From: Ottelia alismoides | Lineage: Eukaryota > Streptophyta > Magnoliopsida > Alismatales > Hydrocharitaceae | Length of the DNA: 64,000 bases | Reading direction: 5' to 3' | Assembly: GCA_037367405.1 (NCBI GenBank) | Contig: JAZKJV010002947.1 | Coordinates: 1,054,001 to 1,118,000, forward strand | Shown here: one piece after another, positions 63,001 to 64,000 of the stretch | How the letters are laid out: each line of letters begins with the position of its first letter | Position numbering within the stretch: position 1 is the first letter of the stretch | Program-made: the position numbers and the translations under genes | The notes under the pieces: generated by a model | What the model was told of the DNA's origin: nothing | The model's database searches: none | What the model saw: only the letters and a program-made list of their open reading frames with translations

Positions 63001-64000
63001 AGCTATCTAGGAATGTCTGCATATATATATGTTATTATGCTCATTAGCTTGTTTGTATGATATTTGATAGACCTCACCATTTTGTTTATATATAGTTGTG
63101 TGATGTGATGTAAAGTTAATGTGGTAAATACACCTCCTTGATGTCAGCAAGTTATTATTTGAATTTCGTTATTTCCTTTTTGAATATCTCTCAGTGGTCA
63201 GCATTGACAACAACGATATGTGCGATATAATGTGCATTGGTATGCTAAATACACCTATTTCTTACAAGTGTGTATTTTATGTTATTTATGGTTTTAACAT
63301 ATAGTATGATATTAATTTGCGAGAAAATGCTTTTTGCTTTTTTGTGTCATTTCTGAAATTCCATCGATTTCGTTGATATATCCCGATATTTTTCCCGATA
63401 TATCCTTGTTGGGCTGACCGATACGATATCAACATCGATTTTCGAACCTTTCTTTTTGTCCCCTGCCTTATGTGCACGAAGATGTAGAGATCTTTGCCTT
63501 ATTTGATCGACCCTCTGATTTAGGCTTAGCCGGATTGATTTCTTCGTCCGCATGCATTCTCTGATTCTCCACGTGAGAACCTCTGCAAACTTTACACTAT
63601 ACCCAGGCGCTAGTTTAGCAGTCCTTGCCAATTTTGTACTACAATGAAAAATAGTATTTTAATAAGGAATCAAGATTCAAGACACAGATGTGGACTCTTT
63701 TTGTAATTTACCTTCAACATAATTTCAATCCTAATCTGTGTGATGTTTGAGAACAATAACAAATGAGTTTTTGGTTATATCCTTGTACAGTCTACTGCTA
63801 ATTATGCAATTTTTCACACAATAGCCTAATAAGGTTGGTTCGGTATTGTGATTTCTAATTTCATTCTATATTTTTGATCCTTAGAATGTTGCTTCCAAGA
63901 CACCACAACTTCTGGATTTCCACCAAGATCTGGTTAGCTTGGAACCTGCATCAAAGGTAACATTTTAAGTTGCTGTTTTTGTTTCAGAGAAAGTGATTTC
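8941..64000 (+). CDS. Class II plant formin (PTEN-C2-FH1-FH2), 3' end beyond window
   Basis: Formins nucleate unbranched actin filaments: FH1 recruits profilin-actin and dimeric FH2 caps the growing barbed end. Thirteen exons with GT..AG junctions join without a frame break into 1,623 codons. Order: PTEN-like domain (residues about 20-190), C2 (about 200-340), acidic Ser-rich linker (about 340-730), FH1 poly-proline region (about 734-1345) and FH2 from about 1351, still incomplete at 1623. PTEN-like plus C2 at the N-terminus defines plant class II formins. The P-loop HCEKGGWP keeps the Cys (128) but has Pro where the catalytic Arg should be, so it is probably a lipid-binding pseudo-phosphatase. 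In FH2 I see 'GNVLNQGT' and '[10 protein letters not shown]', both canonical. Roughly 130-150 further residues are expected. Gene span exceeds 55 kb because of introns 5, 11 and 12. The exact orthologue (FH number) cannot be fixed. Confidence 0.95.
9415..10121 (+). CDS. Formin exon 2: PTEN-like domain and start of C2
   Basis: The acceptor is TTGCAG at 9409-9414. It encodes the PTEN-like fold: 'FDCCFSTEI', '[10 protein letters not shown]', '[17 protein letters not shown]', then the P-loop HCEKGGWP at codons 9720-9743, followed by '[11 protein letters not shown]' and 'RYLQYVSRR'. Active PTEN has Cys-x5-Arg. Here the sixth position after Cys128 is Pro, as usual in plant formins, so phosphatase activity is not expected. 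A role in phosphoinositide binding is known for moss class II formin and inferred here. The exon ends on a complete codon (AGG); the donor is GTAATA. Intron 2 is only 79 bp. Confidence 0.94.
10201..10422 (+). CDS. Formin exon 3: C2 domain
   Basis: It is 74 complete codons. It contains '[18 protein letters not shown]'-type C2 beta strands (the exact start reads [12 protein letters not shown]) and '[15 protein letters not shown]'. The acceptor is TTGCAG at 10195-10200 and the donor GTACAT at 10423. The C2 domain is thought to work with the PTEN-like domain in membrane binding. Confidence 0.92.
10501..13640 (+). CDS. Formin exon 4: C2 end, acidic linker, FH1, start of FH2
   Basis: A 3,140-nt exon that starts VLFLDFDA (end of C2), followed by a Glu/Asp/Ser-rich linker with '[19 protein letters not shown]'. 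FH1 begins near 11698 with a run of 12 prolines. Between 11.7 and 13.5 kb there are dozens of runs of 5-12 prolines, first separated by Ser/Thr-rich spacers, then by a regular 'HGAP/YGAP' spacer, and finally by GGG/GGA spacers. At about 600 residues FH1 is exceptionally long, and each run is a potential profilin or SH3 site. FH2 starts at about 13549 ([11 protein letters not shown]). The exon ends in phase 2 at a GTATTC donor. Open frames on other strands here are shadows of the repetitive proline codons. Confidence 0.93.
13884..14016 (+). CDS. Formin exon 5: FH2
   Basis: The acceptor is ATTCAG at 13878-13883. It reads [14 protein letters not shown] and ends [14 protein letters not shown], the FH2 lasso/linker region. 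The donor is GTAACA at 14017, with complete codons at the exon end. The following intron is 22,369 bp. Confidence 0.92.
14544..14681. repeat. Hairpin-forming inverted repeat (foldback MITE-like)
   Basis: Arms 14543-14595 and 14627-14681 are inverted copies with a 31-bp loop. Shared cores are 'aaagagatcatcca' and 'ggaacactttgttta'. There is no coding content. It resembles a small foldback MITE or the stem of a hairpin RNA. No TSD was assigned. Confidence 0.55.
14690..16139. other. Intron 5 segment, nothing recognised
   Basis: No domain-bearing reading frame was found. Short sections near 15110-15300 contain scattered 'tgtcgata'-type strings related to the CGATAT repeats elsewhere in the window. 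A (CT)n microsatellite lies at 15901-15918. The minus-strand frame at 15392-15607 (71 codons) is not recognised. Confidence 0.5.
16140..16301. repeat. Foldback element rich in CGATAT palindromes
   Basis: The outer arms are inverted: 'ctagcccatggaagg' on the left and, as reverse complement, 'gctagaccatggaagg' on the right. The body is packed with ATATCGATAT-like palindromes and 'ATATCGCC' units. Similar strings occur at 32430-32600, 62050-62170, 62440-62610 and 63360-63440. It is a short non-autonomous repeat; I infer hAT affiliation only because related strings border the hAT element at 27.6-32.6 kb. Confidence 0.45.
16560..16684 (+). pseudogene. L1 LINE relic, upstream part of the split
   Basis: This fragment joins in sense with 21484-21600 once the LTR retrotransposon between them is removed. 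Downstream of the join the frame gives [10 protein letters not shown] and TEHVFLEC, an L1 zf-RVT (C-x2-C..H-x4-C) motif, so the upstream part is the end of an L1 ORF2. The upstream part is weak on its own. Stop codons show it is decayed. Confidence 0.4.
16680..16684. repeat. TSD AAATT, left
   Basis: AAATT directly precedes TGATGCAACAC and recurs directly after GCATCA at 21479-21483. A 5-bp duplication is the expected integrase signature of LTR retrotransposons. Confidence 0.8.
16685..17154 (+). repeat. 5' LTR
   Basis: The LTR begins TGATGCAACAC and ends TTTGCATCA. It contains TATATAA near 16936-16942, followed by a (TC)-rich leader. It matches the split 3' LTR almost base for base. Confidence 0.85.
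17157..17168 (+). other. Primer-binding site (initiator tRNA-Met type)
   Basis: TGGTATCAGAGC begins 2 bp after the 5' LTR. This is the standard plant PBS complementary to the 3' end of initiator Met-tRNA. Confidence 0.85.
17169..18079 (+). other. Unrecognised open frames inside the LTR element
   Basis: A frame at 17169-17648 (159 codons, [12 protein letters not shown]..) starts directly at the end of the PBS (the ATG overlaps 'gcATGgc'). A second overlapping + frame at 17612-18079 (155 codons) is Ala/Pro-rich, and alternatives overlap it. I see no CCHC knuckle, protease, RT or integrase motif. The N-terminal frame could be a divergent gag-like or captured host sequence. The sharp GC rise from about 17540 to 18010 hints at captured DNA (inference). 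Confidence 0.4.
18345..18362 (+). other. Polypurine tract
   Basis: An 'aagcggaggagaat' purine tract lies directly before the 3' LTR start (TGATGCAGCAC at 18363), where plus-strand priming is expected. Confidence 0.7.
18363..18645 (+). repeat. 3' LTR, first part
   Basis: It matches the 5' LTR from its first base to 'gtaaagg', then stops at the (ACA)n start of the nested LINE. It differs from the 5' LTR at only about four positions. Confidence 0.85.
18646..21283 (-). mobile_element. RTE-clade LINE, 5'-truncated, nested in an LTR
   Basis: A minus-strand non-LTR retrotransposon that ends in a (TTG)n tail (reads as acaacaac.. at 18646-18666 on +). TTG repeats instead of poly(A) are typical of plant RTE-type LINEs. 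It is truncated at the 5' end within the endonuclease domain. The LTR sequence resumes directly at 21284. Compared with the 5' LTR, a few bases ('tcagt') are missing at the junction and no TSD is evident, suggesting a small target deletion. The long uninterrupted ORF shows it is young. Confidence 0.88.
18683..21265 (-). CDS. RTE LINE polyprotein: endonuclease (partial) and reverse transcriptase
   Basis: An 860-codon intact frame. N-terminal part: end of the AP-type endonuclease, with 'VYAPQIG', 'GGDLNGHVG' and '[10 protein letters not shown]'. Middle: '[18 protein letters not shown]', '[18 protein letters not shown]' and '[14 protein letters not shown]', which are RT finger and palm motifs. 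The catalytic box is [10 protein letters not shown]-terminal part: '[13 protein letters not shown]', 'YGSECW', 'RWFGHLQRR' and a basic 'RGRGRPKK' stretch. The frame runs to the truncation point and lacks the true start; a full RTE ORF begins with the endonuclease motif seen at 54523 in another copy. No stop or frameshift is present, so the reverse transcriptase looks intact, but without the first part of the endonuclease this copy should not be autonomous. Confidence 0.88.
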   Translation of the reverse strand: MLKLVLEEEILNIISVYAPQIGLDERTKQAFWEDMDKILQGIPQREMVCIGGDLNGHVGKDVSGYASVHGGHGFGDRNEEGKVILDFVTTYDLFIANTLFKKREEHLITYKSGSTRTQIDYFALRRRDRLCCKDCKVIPGESLTTQHRLLVLDLQIKRLVKKRKVPKITRTRWWNLPLKQSSFREKVLEDLSWDCSGSANEMWEAVASCIRKVAKEMLGESKGGATGQKEAWWWSKEVQEKLKIKRVCFKAMSKDRTEETVTDYKIAKKEAKKAVSEARSKAYEVLYKNLNSKEGQKDIFRLAKARERKTKDLSQVRCIKDEEGHVLVTQKDIETRWEQYFHKLFIGEGNREITLGDLASSESYLNRACYRRIQRKEVEEALKVMRPGKGVGPDDIPVEVWKVLGERGLTWLTNLFNVIWRSKKMPEDWRSIVVHLYKNKGDIQNCSNYRGIKLMSHTMKIWERVIERRLRQVSQIKENQFGFMPVRSTIEAIHLLRRTMEIYRAKRKNLHMIFIDLEKAYDSVPREILWRVLEKRQVPVLYINLIKDMYDRALSCVRTPTGKTDYFDINIGLHQGSTLSPFLFTLIMDELTSHIQDELPWCMLFADDIVLIDETRDGVNEKLEVWRHALETKGFRISRAKTEYMECTFDGSNGEGIEVKIGDDNIQKRDSFRYLGSILQHDGEIDGDVTNRINAGWLKWRGASVVLCDKKIPLKIKGKFYKAAVRPAMLYGSECWPVNHRHVQRMVVAEMKMLRWMCGHTRKDRIRNDAIRKKVGVAPIEDKMRENRLRWFGHLQRRSTDAPVRRCEWWDVEPAKRGRGRPKKCWKETIRRDLSFLDISPRLTQDRSEWRRRIHVADPT
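21284..21478 (+). repeat. 3' LTR, second part
   Basis: It resumes the LTR at 'tcagattatatt' and runs to TTGCATCA, matching 5' LTR positions of about 16973-17154, with an expanded (TC)n run at 21328-21348. It is followed by TSD AAATT. Confidence 0.85.
21484..21610 (+). pseudogene. L1 LINE relic: zf-RVT motif
   Basis: The frame gives [10 protein letters not shown] then NTEHVFLEC and a stop: C-x2-C followed by H-x4-C, the zinc-binding region at the C-terminus of plant L1 ORF2. It continues 16560-16684 across the LTR element. Confidence 0.5.
21664..21920. mobile_element. hAT-type MITE, left half
   Basis: It begins 'gagggatgaaaacg', corresponding to the TAGGGATGCAAACGG terminus of the intact MITE at 33290. 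It continues with decayed repeats of 'gaatacgaata' type. The matching right half lies at 26600-26735, with the RTE cluster in between. Confidence 0.45.
21925..22430 (-). pseudogene. RTE LINE 5' fragment
   Basis: On the minus strand it matches the RTE endonuclease region ('[16 protein letters not shown]' and the following residues, then 'GDLNGH'-like text), with several frameshifts. Residues correspond to the part missing from the intact 18.7-21.3 kb copy plus its start. Confidence 0.6.
22499..22596 (+). pseudogene. RTE LINE fragment, plus strand (first part of a split copy)
   Basis: The + strand encodes [10 protein letters not shown] and, after a frameshift, 'FCNM.GEIDGDV'-like residues equivalent to '[22 protein letters not shown]' of the intact RTE. 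The frame stops at 'ggagatgtt', and the next residues of the same protein continue at about 25640 beyond a minus-strand RTE. Confidence 0.6.
22597..25640 (-). mobile_element. RTE LINE, near full length, decayed
   Basis: A minus-strand copy: 3' end with caacaacaacaaagc at 22597, RT C-terminus at 22849-23260, RT core at 23610-24146, and endonuclease up to about 25627 ('[19 protein letters not shown]'). There are many stops and frameshifts, so it is older than the 18.7-kb copy. It carries a 152-bp MITE at 25370-25521 in its endonuclease region. It interrupts a plus-strand RTE copy, so oppositely oriented RTE sequences lie next to each other. Confidence 0.75.
25370..25521. mobile_element. Tourist-like MITE
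   Basis: 152 bp with about 34-bp TIRs. The left end is GGGCTCGTTTGGTTGCAGGG and the reverse complement of the right end is GGGTCCGTTTGGTTGCAGGG. It is flanked by TTG on both sides (25367-25369, 25522-25524); removing it plus one TTG restores the RTE sequence 'ctcttggaga'. A 3-bp duplication and a GGG..TTTGGTT terminus fit PIF/Harbinger MITEs. Confidence 0.7.
25640..26000 (+). pseudogene. RTE LINE fragment, plus strand (second part of split copy)
   Basis: It encodes '[18 protein letters not shown]', '[12 protein letters not shown]' and, after frameshifts, the 'RWF.HLQRRS' region. These follow directly after the residues that end at 22596, so the intervening minus-strand RTE is a nested insertion. 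Confidence 0.65.
26005..26555 (+). pseudogene. Second plus-strand RTE 3' fragment
   Basis: It repeats the same C-terminal RTE region ('GDATHI..', '[10 protein letters not shown]', '[20 protein letters not shown]', 'VADPT') and ends in a short TTTGTTG tail (26541-26550). Frameshifts and stops are present. Confidence 0.65.
26600..26740. mobile_element. hAT-type MITE, right half
   Basis: 'ctacgactatac..' followed by 'gatatccatatccgcatcc' and 'aaaacggatacgaatacg' closely parallels the right half of the intact MITE (33610-33725). It pairs with the left half at 21664-21920 across the RTE cluster. Confidence 0.5.
26741..27596. other. GC-richer segment left of the hAT element, unclassified
   Basis: A + frame at 26790-27071 (93 codons, Gly/Ser/Pro-rich) and short frames after it stop several times. 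Similar composition resumes at 32610-33270, right of the hAT element, so both may be one older element (possibly an L1 ORF1 linker region) split by the hAT insertion. I see no diagnostic motif. Confidence 0.3.
28089..29220 (-). pseudogene. hAT transposase C-terminal low-complexity tail
   Basis: The 242-codon minus frame at 28089-28817 reads through '[19 protein letters not shown]', Tyr/Gly/Ser-rich repeats ('[17 protein letters not shown]') and a second '[15 protein letters not shown]' unit. A neighbouring frame (28717-29220) gives '[13 protein letters not shown]'. Such Pro/Tyr/Gly-rich tails occur downstream of the catalytic fold in some plant BED/hAT proteins. Whether all of it was one exon of the transposase is inference. 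Confidence 0.5.
29220..29530 (-). pseudogene. hAT transposase dimerisation region
   Basis: The minus strand gives '[13 protein letters not shown]', then after a stop and frameshift [20 protein letters not shown] and '[14 protein letters not shown]'. This is the conserved hAT C-terminal dimerisation signature (WW..YG..P.L.., S.T.S..GCERNWS). One stop and at least one frameshift separate its two halves. Confidence 0.75.
30123..30930 (-). pseudogene. hAT transposase core: DUF659 and middle domain
   Basis: Minus frame 30608-30841 reads [20 protein letters not shown] and '[14 protein letters not shown]', a good DUF659 match (SDGWT..R..IINF). Minus frame 30123-30605 continues '[13 protein letters not shown]' and '[12 protein letters not shown]', the segment that normally follows. 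A frameshift near 30606 separates the two frames. Confidence 0.75.
31470..31720 (-). pseudogene. hAT transposase N-terminus with BED zinc finger
   Basis: The minus strand starts at about 31718 with [14 protein letters not shown], then CNF, and after a one-base loss near 31596, [17 protein letters not shown], then KCTRCP. Put together the residues fit a BED finger (C-x2-C .. H .. C). The single-base frameshift inside the first Cys pair inactivates the reading frame. Confidence 0.65.
32601..33281. other. Segment right of the hAT element, unclassified
   Basis: A + frame at 32755-33024 (89 codons) is open but shows no known motif. Composition is similar to 26741-27596. Confidence 0.3.
33290..33796. 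mobile_element. hAT-type MITE, intact
   Basis: 507 bp. Left end TAGGGATGCAAACGG, right end CCGTTTGCATCCTA (one base lost compared with a perfect inverse). Subterminal regions hold repeated 'ggatacggata' units. Flanks are GTATTGAT (33282-33289) and TTATTGAT (33797-33804), an 8-bp duplication with one mismatch. TIR, repeats and TSD size fit the plant hAT MITE group that begins TAGGGATG. No coding content. Confidence 0.85.
33805..35595. other. Intron 5 segment, nothing recognised
   Basis: Contains an (AT)n microsatellite (34011-34028) and short meaningless frames. No repeat boundary or domain was recognised. Confidence 0.5.
35600..36240 (-). pseudogene. RTE-like LINE relic, strongly decayed
   Basis: The minus strand shows '[19 protein letters not shown]', then '[15 protein letters not shown]', then '[20 protein letters not shown]'. 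These correspond in order to '[20 protein letters not shown]', '[16 protein letters not shown]' and '[18 protein letters not shown]' of the intact RTE copy. There are many stops. It is diverged enough to be from a different RTE lineage or much older. Confidence 0.6.
36386..36457 (+). CDS. Formin exon 6: FH2
   Basis: 24 codons: [20 protein letters not shown] and SDMM. The acceptor is GCCAG and the donor GTAAGC. It continues directly from KVHL of exon 5 despite the 22-kb intron. The '[11 protein letters not shown]' motif is diagnostic of plant FH2. Confidence 0.93.
37251..37349 (+). CDS. Formin exon 7: FH2
   Basis: 33 codons, from NAALAMDES to TKEEMEQLK. The acceptor is TTCCAG and the donor GTTTGC. 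In phase with both neighbours. Confidence 0.93.
37429..37470 (+). CDS. Formin exon 8: FH2 (14 codons)
   Basis: [14 protein letters not shown], a small conserved FH2 exon. The acceptor is TGTTAG and the donor GTATGT. Too short for ORF finding; identified from phase and family sequence. Confidence 0.92.
38108..38188 (+). CDS. Formin exon 9: FH2
   Basis: 27 codons: [20 protein letters not shown] to NSQ. The acceptor is AATGCAG and the donor GTTATT. This is the FH2 segment usually written [12 protein letters not shown]. Confidence 0.93.
38262..38312 (+). CDS. Formin exon 10: FH2 (17 codons)
   Basis: [17 protein letters not shown]. The acceptor is CTACAG and the donor GTATTC. Flanking introns are only 73 and 76 bp. 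Confidence 0.92.
38389..38470 (+). CDS. Formin exon 11: FH2
   Basis: [20 protein letters not shown] then LNQGTARG, including the GN-LN-GT-RG motif of the FH2 core. It ends in phase 1 at GTAATA. The next intron is 14,016 bp. Confidence 0.93.
38471..39955. other. Intron 11 segment, nothing recognised
   Basis: No domain or repeat boundary was found. Several T runs and short + frames (38934-39173, 39265-39450, 39756-40019) lack coding evidence. Confidence 0.5.
39960..40695 (-). pseudogene. Older L1 LINE, 3' part
   Basis: The minus strand reads [20 protein letters not shown] and 'FASRFPYLF', then after stops '[20 protein letters not shown]' with a following H-x3-C-like 'EHCF'. This is the end of L1 ORF2 with its zf-RVT. 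The 3' end is near 39960 next to an (AT)n run. The 5' continuation lies at 44836-45385, across a younger L1. Confidence 0.6.
40680..40695. repeat. TSD of the younger L1, left
   Basis: GCCGTTGCCAAGAATT matches GCCATTGCCAAGAATT at 44820-44835 in 15 of 16 positions. Joining the flanks through one copy restores the older L1 frame ('..ILGNGDSF'). Confidence 0.8.
40789..41140 (-). pseudogene. L1 ORF2 C-terminus with zf-RVT
   Basis: The minus frame reads [20 protein letters not shown] then [17 protein letters not shown]-x2-C and H-x4-C of zf-RVT, followed by a helical C-terminus ('[14 protein letters not shown]'). Confidence 0.8.
41368..43010 (-). pseudogene. L1 ORF2 reverse transcriptase
   Basis: In order on the minus strand: '[16 protein letters not shown]' (43000), '[20 protein letters not shown]' and '[13 protein letters not shown]' (about 42620-42890), '[18 protein letters not shown]' and the catalytic [10 protein letters not shown] (about 42270-42420), '[19 protein letters not shown]' (about 41940), and the '[18 protein letters not shown]' box (about 41500). 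The YADD active site is intact, but frame changes and a stop interrupt the protein at least four times. Confidence 0.82.
42846..44319 (-). pseudogene. L1 ORF2 endonuclease
   Basis: ORF2 appears to start at 44319 with [21 protein letters not shown] frameshift near 44250-44280 moves it to the 479-codon frame at 42846-44285 ('[12 protein letters not shown]', 'VYGPCQ', 'IGGDFNVTL', '[17 protein letters not shown]', 'DQSPLVWEL'). These are AP-endonuclease motifs of plant L1. The end of the long frame (after about 43010) is out of frame relative to the RT. Confidence 0.82.
44320..44819 (-). pseudogene. L1 ORF1 C-terminal remnant
   Basis: The minus frame at 44316-44807 (163 codons, Gly/Ser/Arg-rich) ends just before the ORF2 start, the expected place for the ORF1 tail. 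The element is truncated here, so the ORF1 RNA-binding and zinc-knuckle parts are missing. Confidence 0.5.
44836..45385 (-). pseudogene. Older L1 LINE, RT C-terminal part
   Basis: The minus strand gives '[20 protein letters not shown]', '[17 protein letters not shown]' (RT thumb region) and '[20 protein letters not shown]' with 'IHHLDTMN'. It continues in order to 40695 across the younger L1. Stops and frameshifts are present. Confidence 0.65.
45400..45830 (-). pseudogene. Another L1 3' relic
   Basis: The minus strand shows '[20 protein letters not shown]' with '[10 protein letters not shown]', then '[20 protein letters not shown]' and '[10 protein letters not shown]', the C-terminal zf-RVT region of an L1. 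As it precedes a thumb-region fragment on the same strand, it must come from a different L1 than 44836-45385. Confidence 0.5.
45831..46100. repeat. Diverged tandem duplication, unit about 133 bp
   Basis: Unit 1 starts at 'acacgtgattt' (45831) and unit 2 at 'cacgcgattc' (45965). Both then carry matching blocks ('tatggtctcgtt'/'tatggcctcgtc', 'caattgttac'/'caattgttat', 'agggatacaattt'/'agagatacgattt'). A partial third start is seen at about 46090. Confidence 0.55.
46101..46780. other. Intron 11 segment, nothing recognised
   Basis: AT-rich sequence with a short duplicated phrase ('tttttcttttaaaaatgaggttt', then 'tttcctctttaaaaatgatgttt', about 46470-46530). No coding evidence. Confidence 0.45.
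46880..47130 (-). pseudogene. L1 reverse-transcriptase core relic
   Basis: The minus strand reads '[14 protein letters not shown]', then with a frame change '[12 protein letters not shown]', then [12 protein letters not shown]. This mirrors '[14 protein letters not shown]' and '[12 protein letters not shown]' of the younger L1, with the catalytic YADD decayed to YANG. Confidence 0.5.
47131..47590. other. GC-rich, palindrome-rich segment before the Copia coding region
   Basis: Contains 'ggcggaggcggaggc', three close copies of 'taatcga', and between 47280 and 47400 nested palindromes (gcatatgcgg, gcatgc, gcgcatatg). It could be the LTR end or leader of the Copia element, but I found no LTR boundary or PBS. 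Confidence 0.35.
47600..48796 (+). pseudogene. Copia gag and protease
   Basis: The start reads '[20 protein letters not shown]' (Copia gag N-terminus). A frame break near 47970-48000 is followed by the long frame to 48796. The knuckle C-x2-C-x4-H-x4-C ([14 protein letters not shown]) is at 48335-48376. The aspartic protease motif is [10 protein letters not shown] at 48602-48631. Confidence 0.82.
48911..49793. mobile_element. hAT-type MITE nested in Copia
   Basis: 883 bp. Left TAGGGATGAGCATGGGCCGG; right end is the inverse, ending ATGCTCATCCCTA. Subterminal regions are full of GGGCC/GGCCC units. It interrupts Copia codons for '[15 protein letters not shown]'; the right flank GCTGTGAG (49794-49801) and the left GCTG--AG (48905-48910, two bases lost) are an 8-bp TSD. 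The interior is AT-rich and non-coding. Confidence 0.85.
49794..50620 (+). pseudogene. Copia pre-integrase and integrase, partial
   Basis: '[13 protein letters not shown]' resumes after the MITE, then 'HLRFGHLPL' (His pair of the HHCC finger). Most of the first half of the integrase core is deleted. 'IRSDNALEF' and '[12 protein letters not shown]' carry the second Asp and the Glu of the DDE triad. '[20 protein letters not shown]' is the usual end motif. Confidence 0.78.
51120..52065 (+). pseudogene. Copia reverse transcriptase
   Basis: '[14 protein letters not shown]', '[20 protein letters not shown]' with 'FSPVAR', '[20 protein letters not shown]' and '[17 protein letters not shown]' follow the Copia RT order. 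The catalytic box reads VYADGII (51618-51638) instead of YVDD/YADD, so one catalytic Asp is lost. After a stop at 51781, '[20 protein letters not shown]' and '[10 protein letters not shown]' are still visible. RNase H is absent. Confidence 0.83.
52066..52486. other. Intron 11 end, nothing recognised
   Basis: AT-rich intron sequence leading into the exon 12 acceptor (TGCAG). No RNase H or LTR of the Copia element is seen. Confidence 0.5.
52487..52581 (+). CDS. Formin exon 12: FH2
   Basis: It completes the split Gly codon from exon 11 and reads [20 protein letters not shown] then [11 protein letters not shown]. The acceptor is CTGCAG and the donor GTACTT. This follows GTARG in FH2, so exon order is certain across the 14-kb intron. 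Confidence 0.94.
52582..53965. other. Intron 12 segment, nothing recognised
   Basis: No coding or repeat signature recognised. The minus frame at 53361-53684 (107 codons) has no known motif. Confidence 0.5.
53970..54510. repeat. Relative of the hAT element left end
   Basis: 'cagaatctcgattttgatttcg' followed by 'aatttcaccgaaattt', 'caataaataac' and 'tatcacacatat' repeats in the same order as 27610-28075. It is a non-autonomous or broken copy of the same hAT family. No transposase is present. Confidence 0.6.
54514..55137 (+). pseudogene. RTE LINE, endonuclease part (first half of split copy)
   Basis: Starts with [20 protein letters not shown], '[10 protein letters not shown]' and '[18 protein letters not shown]', the full N-terminal endonuclease that the intact copy lacks. 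After stops it continues 'NIISVYAP', 'GDLNRHVG', '[14 protein letters not shown]' and 'DHLITY', where an L1 interrupts it. Confidence 0.75.
55125..55137. repeat. TSD of nested L1, left
   Basis: CATTTAATTACTT here and again at 58454-58466, a perfect 13-bp duplication. The RTE reading frame ('HLITY') runs through it on both sides. Confidence 0.85.
55359..55620 (-). pseudogene. L1 ORF2 C-terminus (3' half of the inverted L1)
   Basis: The minus strand gives '[20 protein letters not shown]', '[20 protein letters not shown]' with the closing C, and '[12 protein letters not shown]': C-x2-C and H-x4-C of zf-RVT. The region down to 55138 continues '[10 protein letters not shown]' and 3' UTR. Confidence 0.7.
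55620..55900. other. AT-rich junction segment inside the inverted L1
   Basis: About 280 bp of AT-rich sequence with repeated 'ttactaa' and 'aagctt' phrases, lacking L1 motifs. It lies at the inversion junction and may be a later small insertion or filler. Not recognised. Confidence 0.35.
55924..57740 (+). pseudogene. L1 ORF1 region (inverted 5' half)
   Basis: GC-rich + frames, with the longest at 56262-56756 (164 codons; '[20 protein letters not shown]' and '[14 protein letters not shown]'). The position just before the ORF2 start identifies it as ORF1. No clear CCHC knuckle is visible, and stops interrupt it, so domain assignment is positional. Confidence 0.5.
57745..58453 (+). pseudogene. 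L1 ORF2 start and endonuclease (inverted 5' half)
   Basis: Starts [20 protein letters not shown], the usual beginning of plant L1 ORF2. After frame changes it shows 'VTNVYGPIG', '[13 protein letters not shown]' and '[20 protein letters not shown]' and 'AHSDHMLIL'. It stops at the TSD (58454) within the endonuclease-RT linker. Confidence 0.75.
58454..59812 (+). pseudogene. RTE LINE, RT part (second half of split copy)
   Basis: Resumes at 'HLITY' and continues '[20 protein letters not shown]', '[20 protein letters not shown]', '[15 protein letters not shown]', 'DSILWGMFW' and '[20 protein letters not shown]'. The catalytic box is LFPDDIM (Ala of FADD changed to Pro). Sequence similarity ends near 59812; the 3' end and TTG tail are lost. 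Confidence 0.75.
59925..60190 (+). pseudogene. L1 3' relic
   Basis: The + strand gives '[13 protein letters not shown]' (end of zf-RVT) and, after frame changes, '[20 protein letters not shown]' with 'YEAW', which parallels '[20 protein letters not shown]' of the L1 at 40.8 kb. Short and decayed. Confidence 0.5.
60191..61345. other. Intron 12 segment, nothing recognised
   Basis: No motif-bearing frame, TIR or TSD was recognised. The part from about 60460 to 61140 is less AT-rich, with several 'catca' and 'cacca' phrases, and may be a non-autonomous element. Confidence 0.4.
61379..61397 (+). repeat. Poly-C run (19 C)
   Basis: A homopolymer run of 19 C followed by A and two further C runs. 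It can form G-quadruplex structures on the minus strand and is error-prone in sequencing, so its length is uncertain. Confidence 0.7.
62612..62797 (+). mobile_element. tRNA-derived SINE with RTE-type 3' tail
   Basis: Box A-like GGTCTGGTGG at 62619-62628 and box B-like GGTTCAAATCT at 62661-62671, 33 nt apart, form a pol III promoter as in tRNA-derived SINEs. The 3' part 'tgtagccgaccctact' (62755-62770), then 'gtgggagaaggcttt', matches the 3' end of the resident RTE LINE ('tgtagccgaccctactt', 'gtgggaaaaggctttg' on the minus strand of 18667-18702). A shared 3' tail is how SINEs borrow the RT of a partner LINE. The TTG tail itself is lost here. Confidence 0.75.
63449..63884. other. Intron 12 end, nothing recognised
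   Basis: AT-rich intron sequence with the exon 13 acceptor (CCTTAG) at 63879-63884. Confidence 0.5.
63885..63956 (+). CDS. Formin exon 13: FH2
   Basis: 24 codons: [20 protein letters not shown] then PASK. The acceptor is TTAG and the donor GTAACA at 63957. It continues LMHFLCK of exon 12 in the FH2 order. Intron 13 starts at 63957 and leaves the window. Confidence 0.93.

Larger units (their letters stand above)
61349..63448. mobile_element. Non-autonomous hAT-related element (limits tentative)
   Basis: The left end 'caaggttcgaaatctcgatttcg' and the reverse complement of the right end 'aaaggttcgaaaatcgatg' (63430-63448) are similar, suggesting TIRs. The left 500 bp match the hAT element ends at 27.6 and 54.0 kb, and the right 1.4 kb holds several CGATAT-palindrome blocks. 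No TSD was found and no transposase is present. A SINE lies inside. Confidence 0.4.

Noticed and set aside
1..64000. CRISPR array, operon, or phage-like system
   Set aside because: No evenly spaced identical repeats with unique spacers; all coding sequence is plant nuclear or retroelement type.
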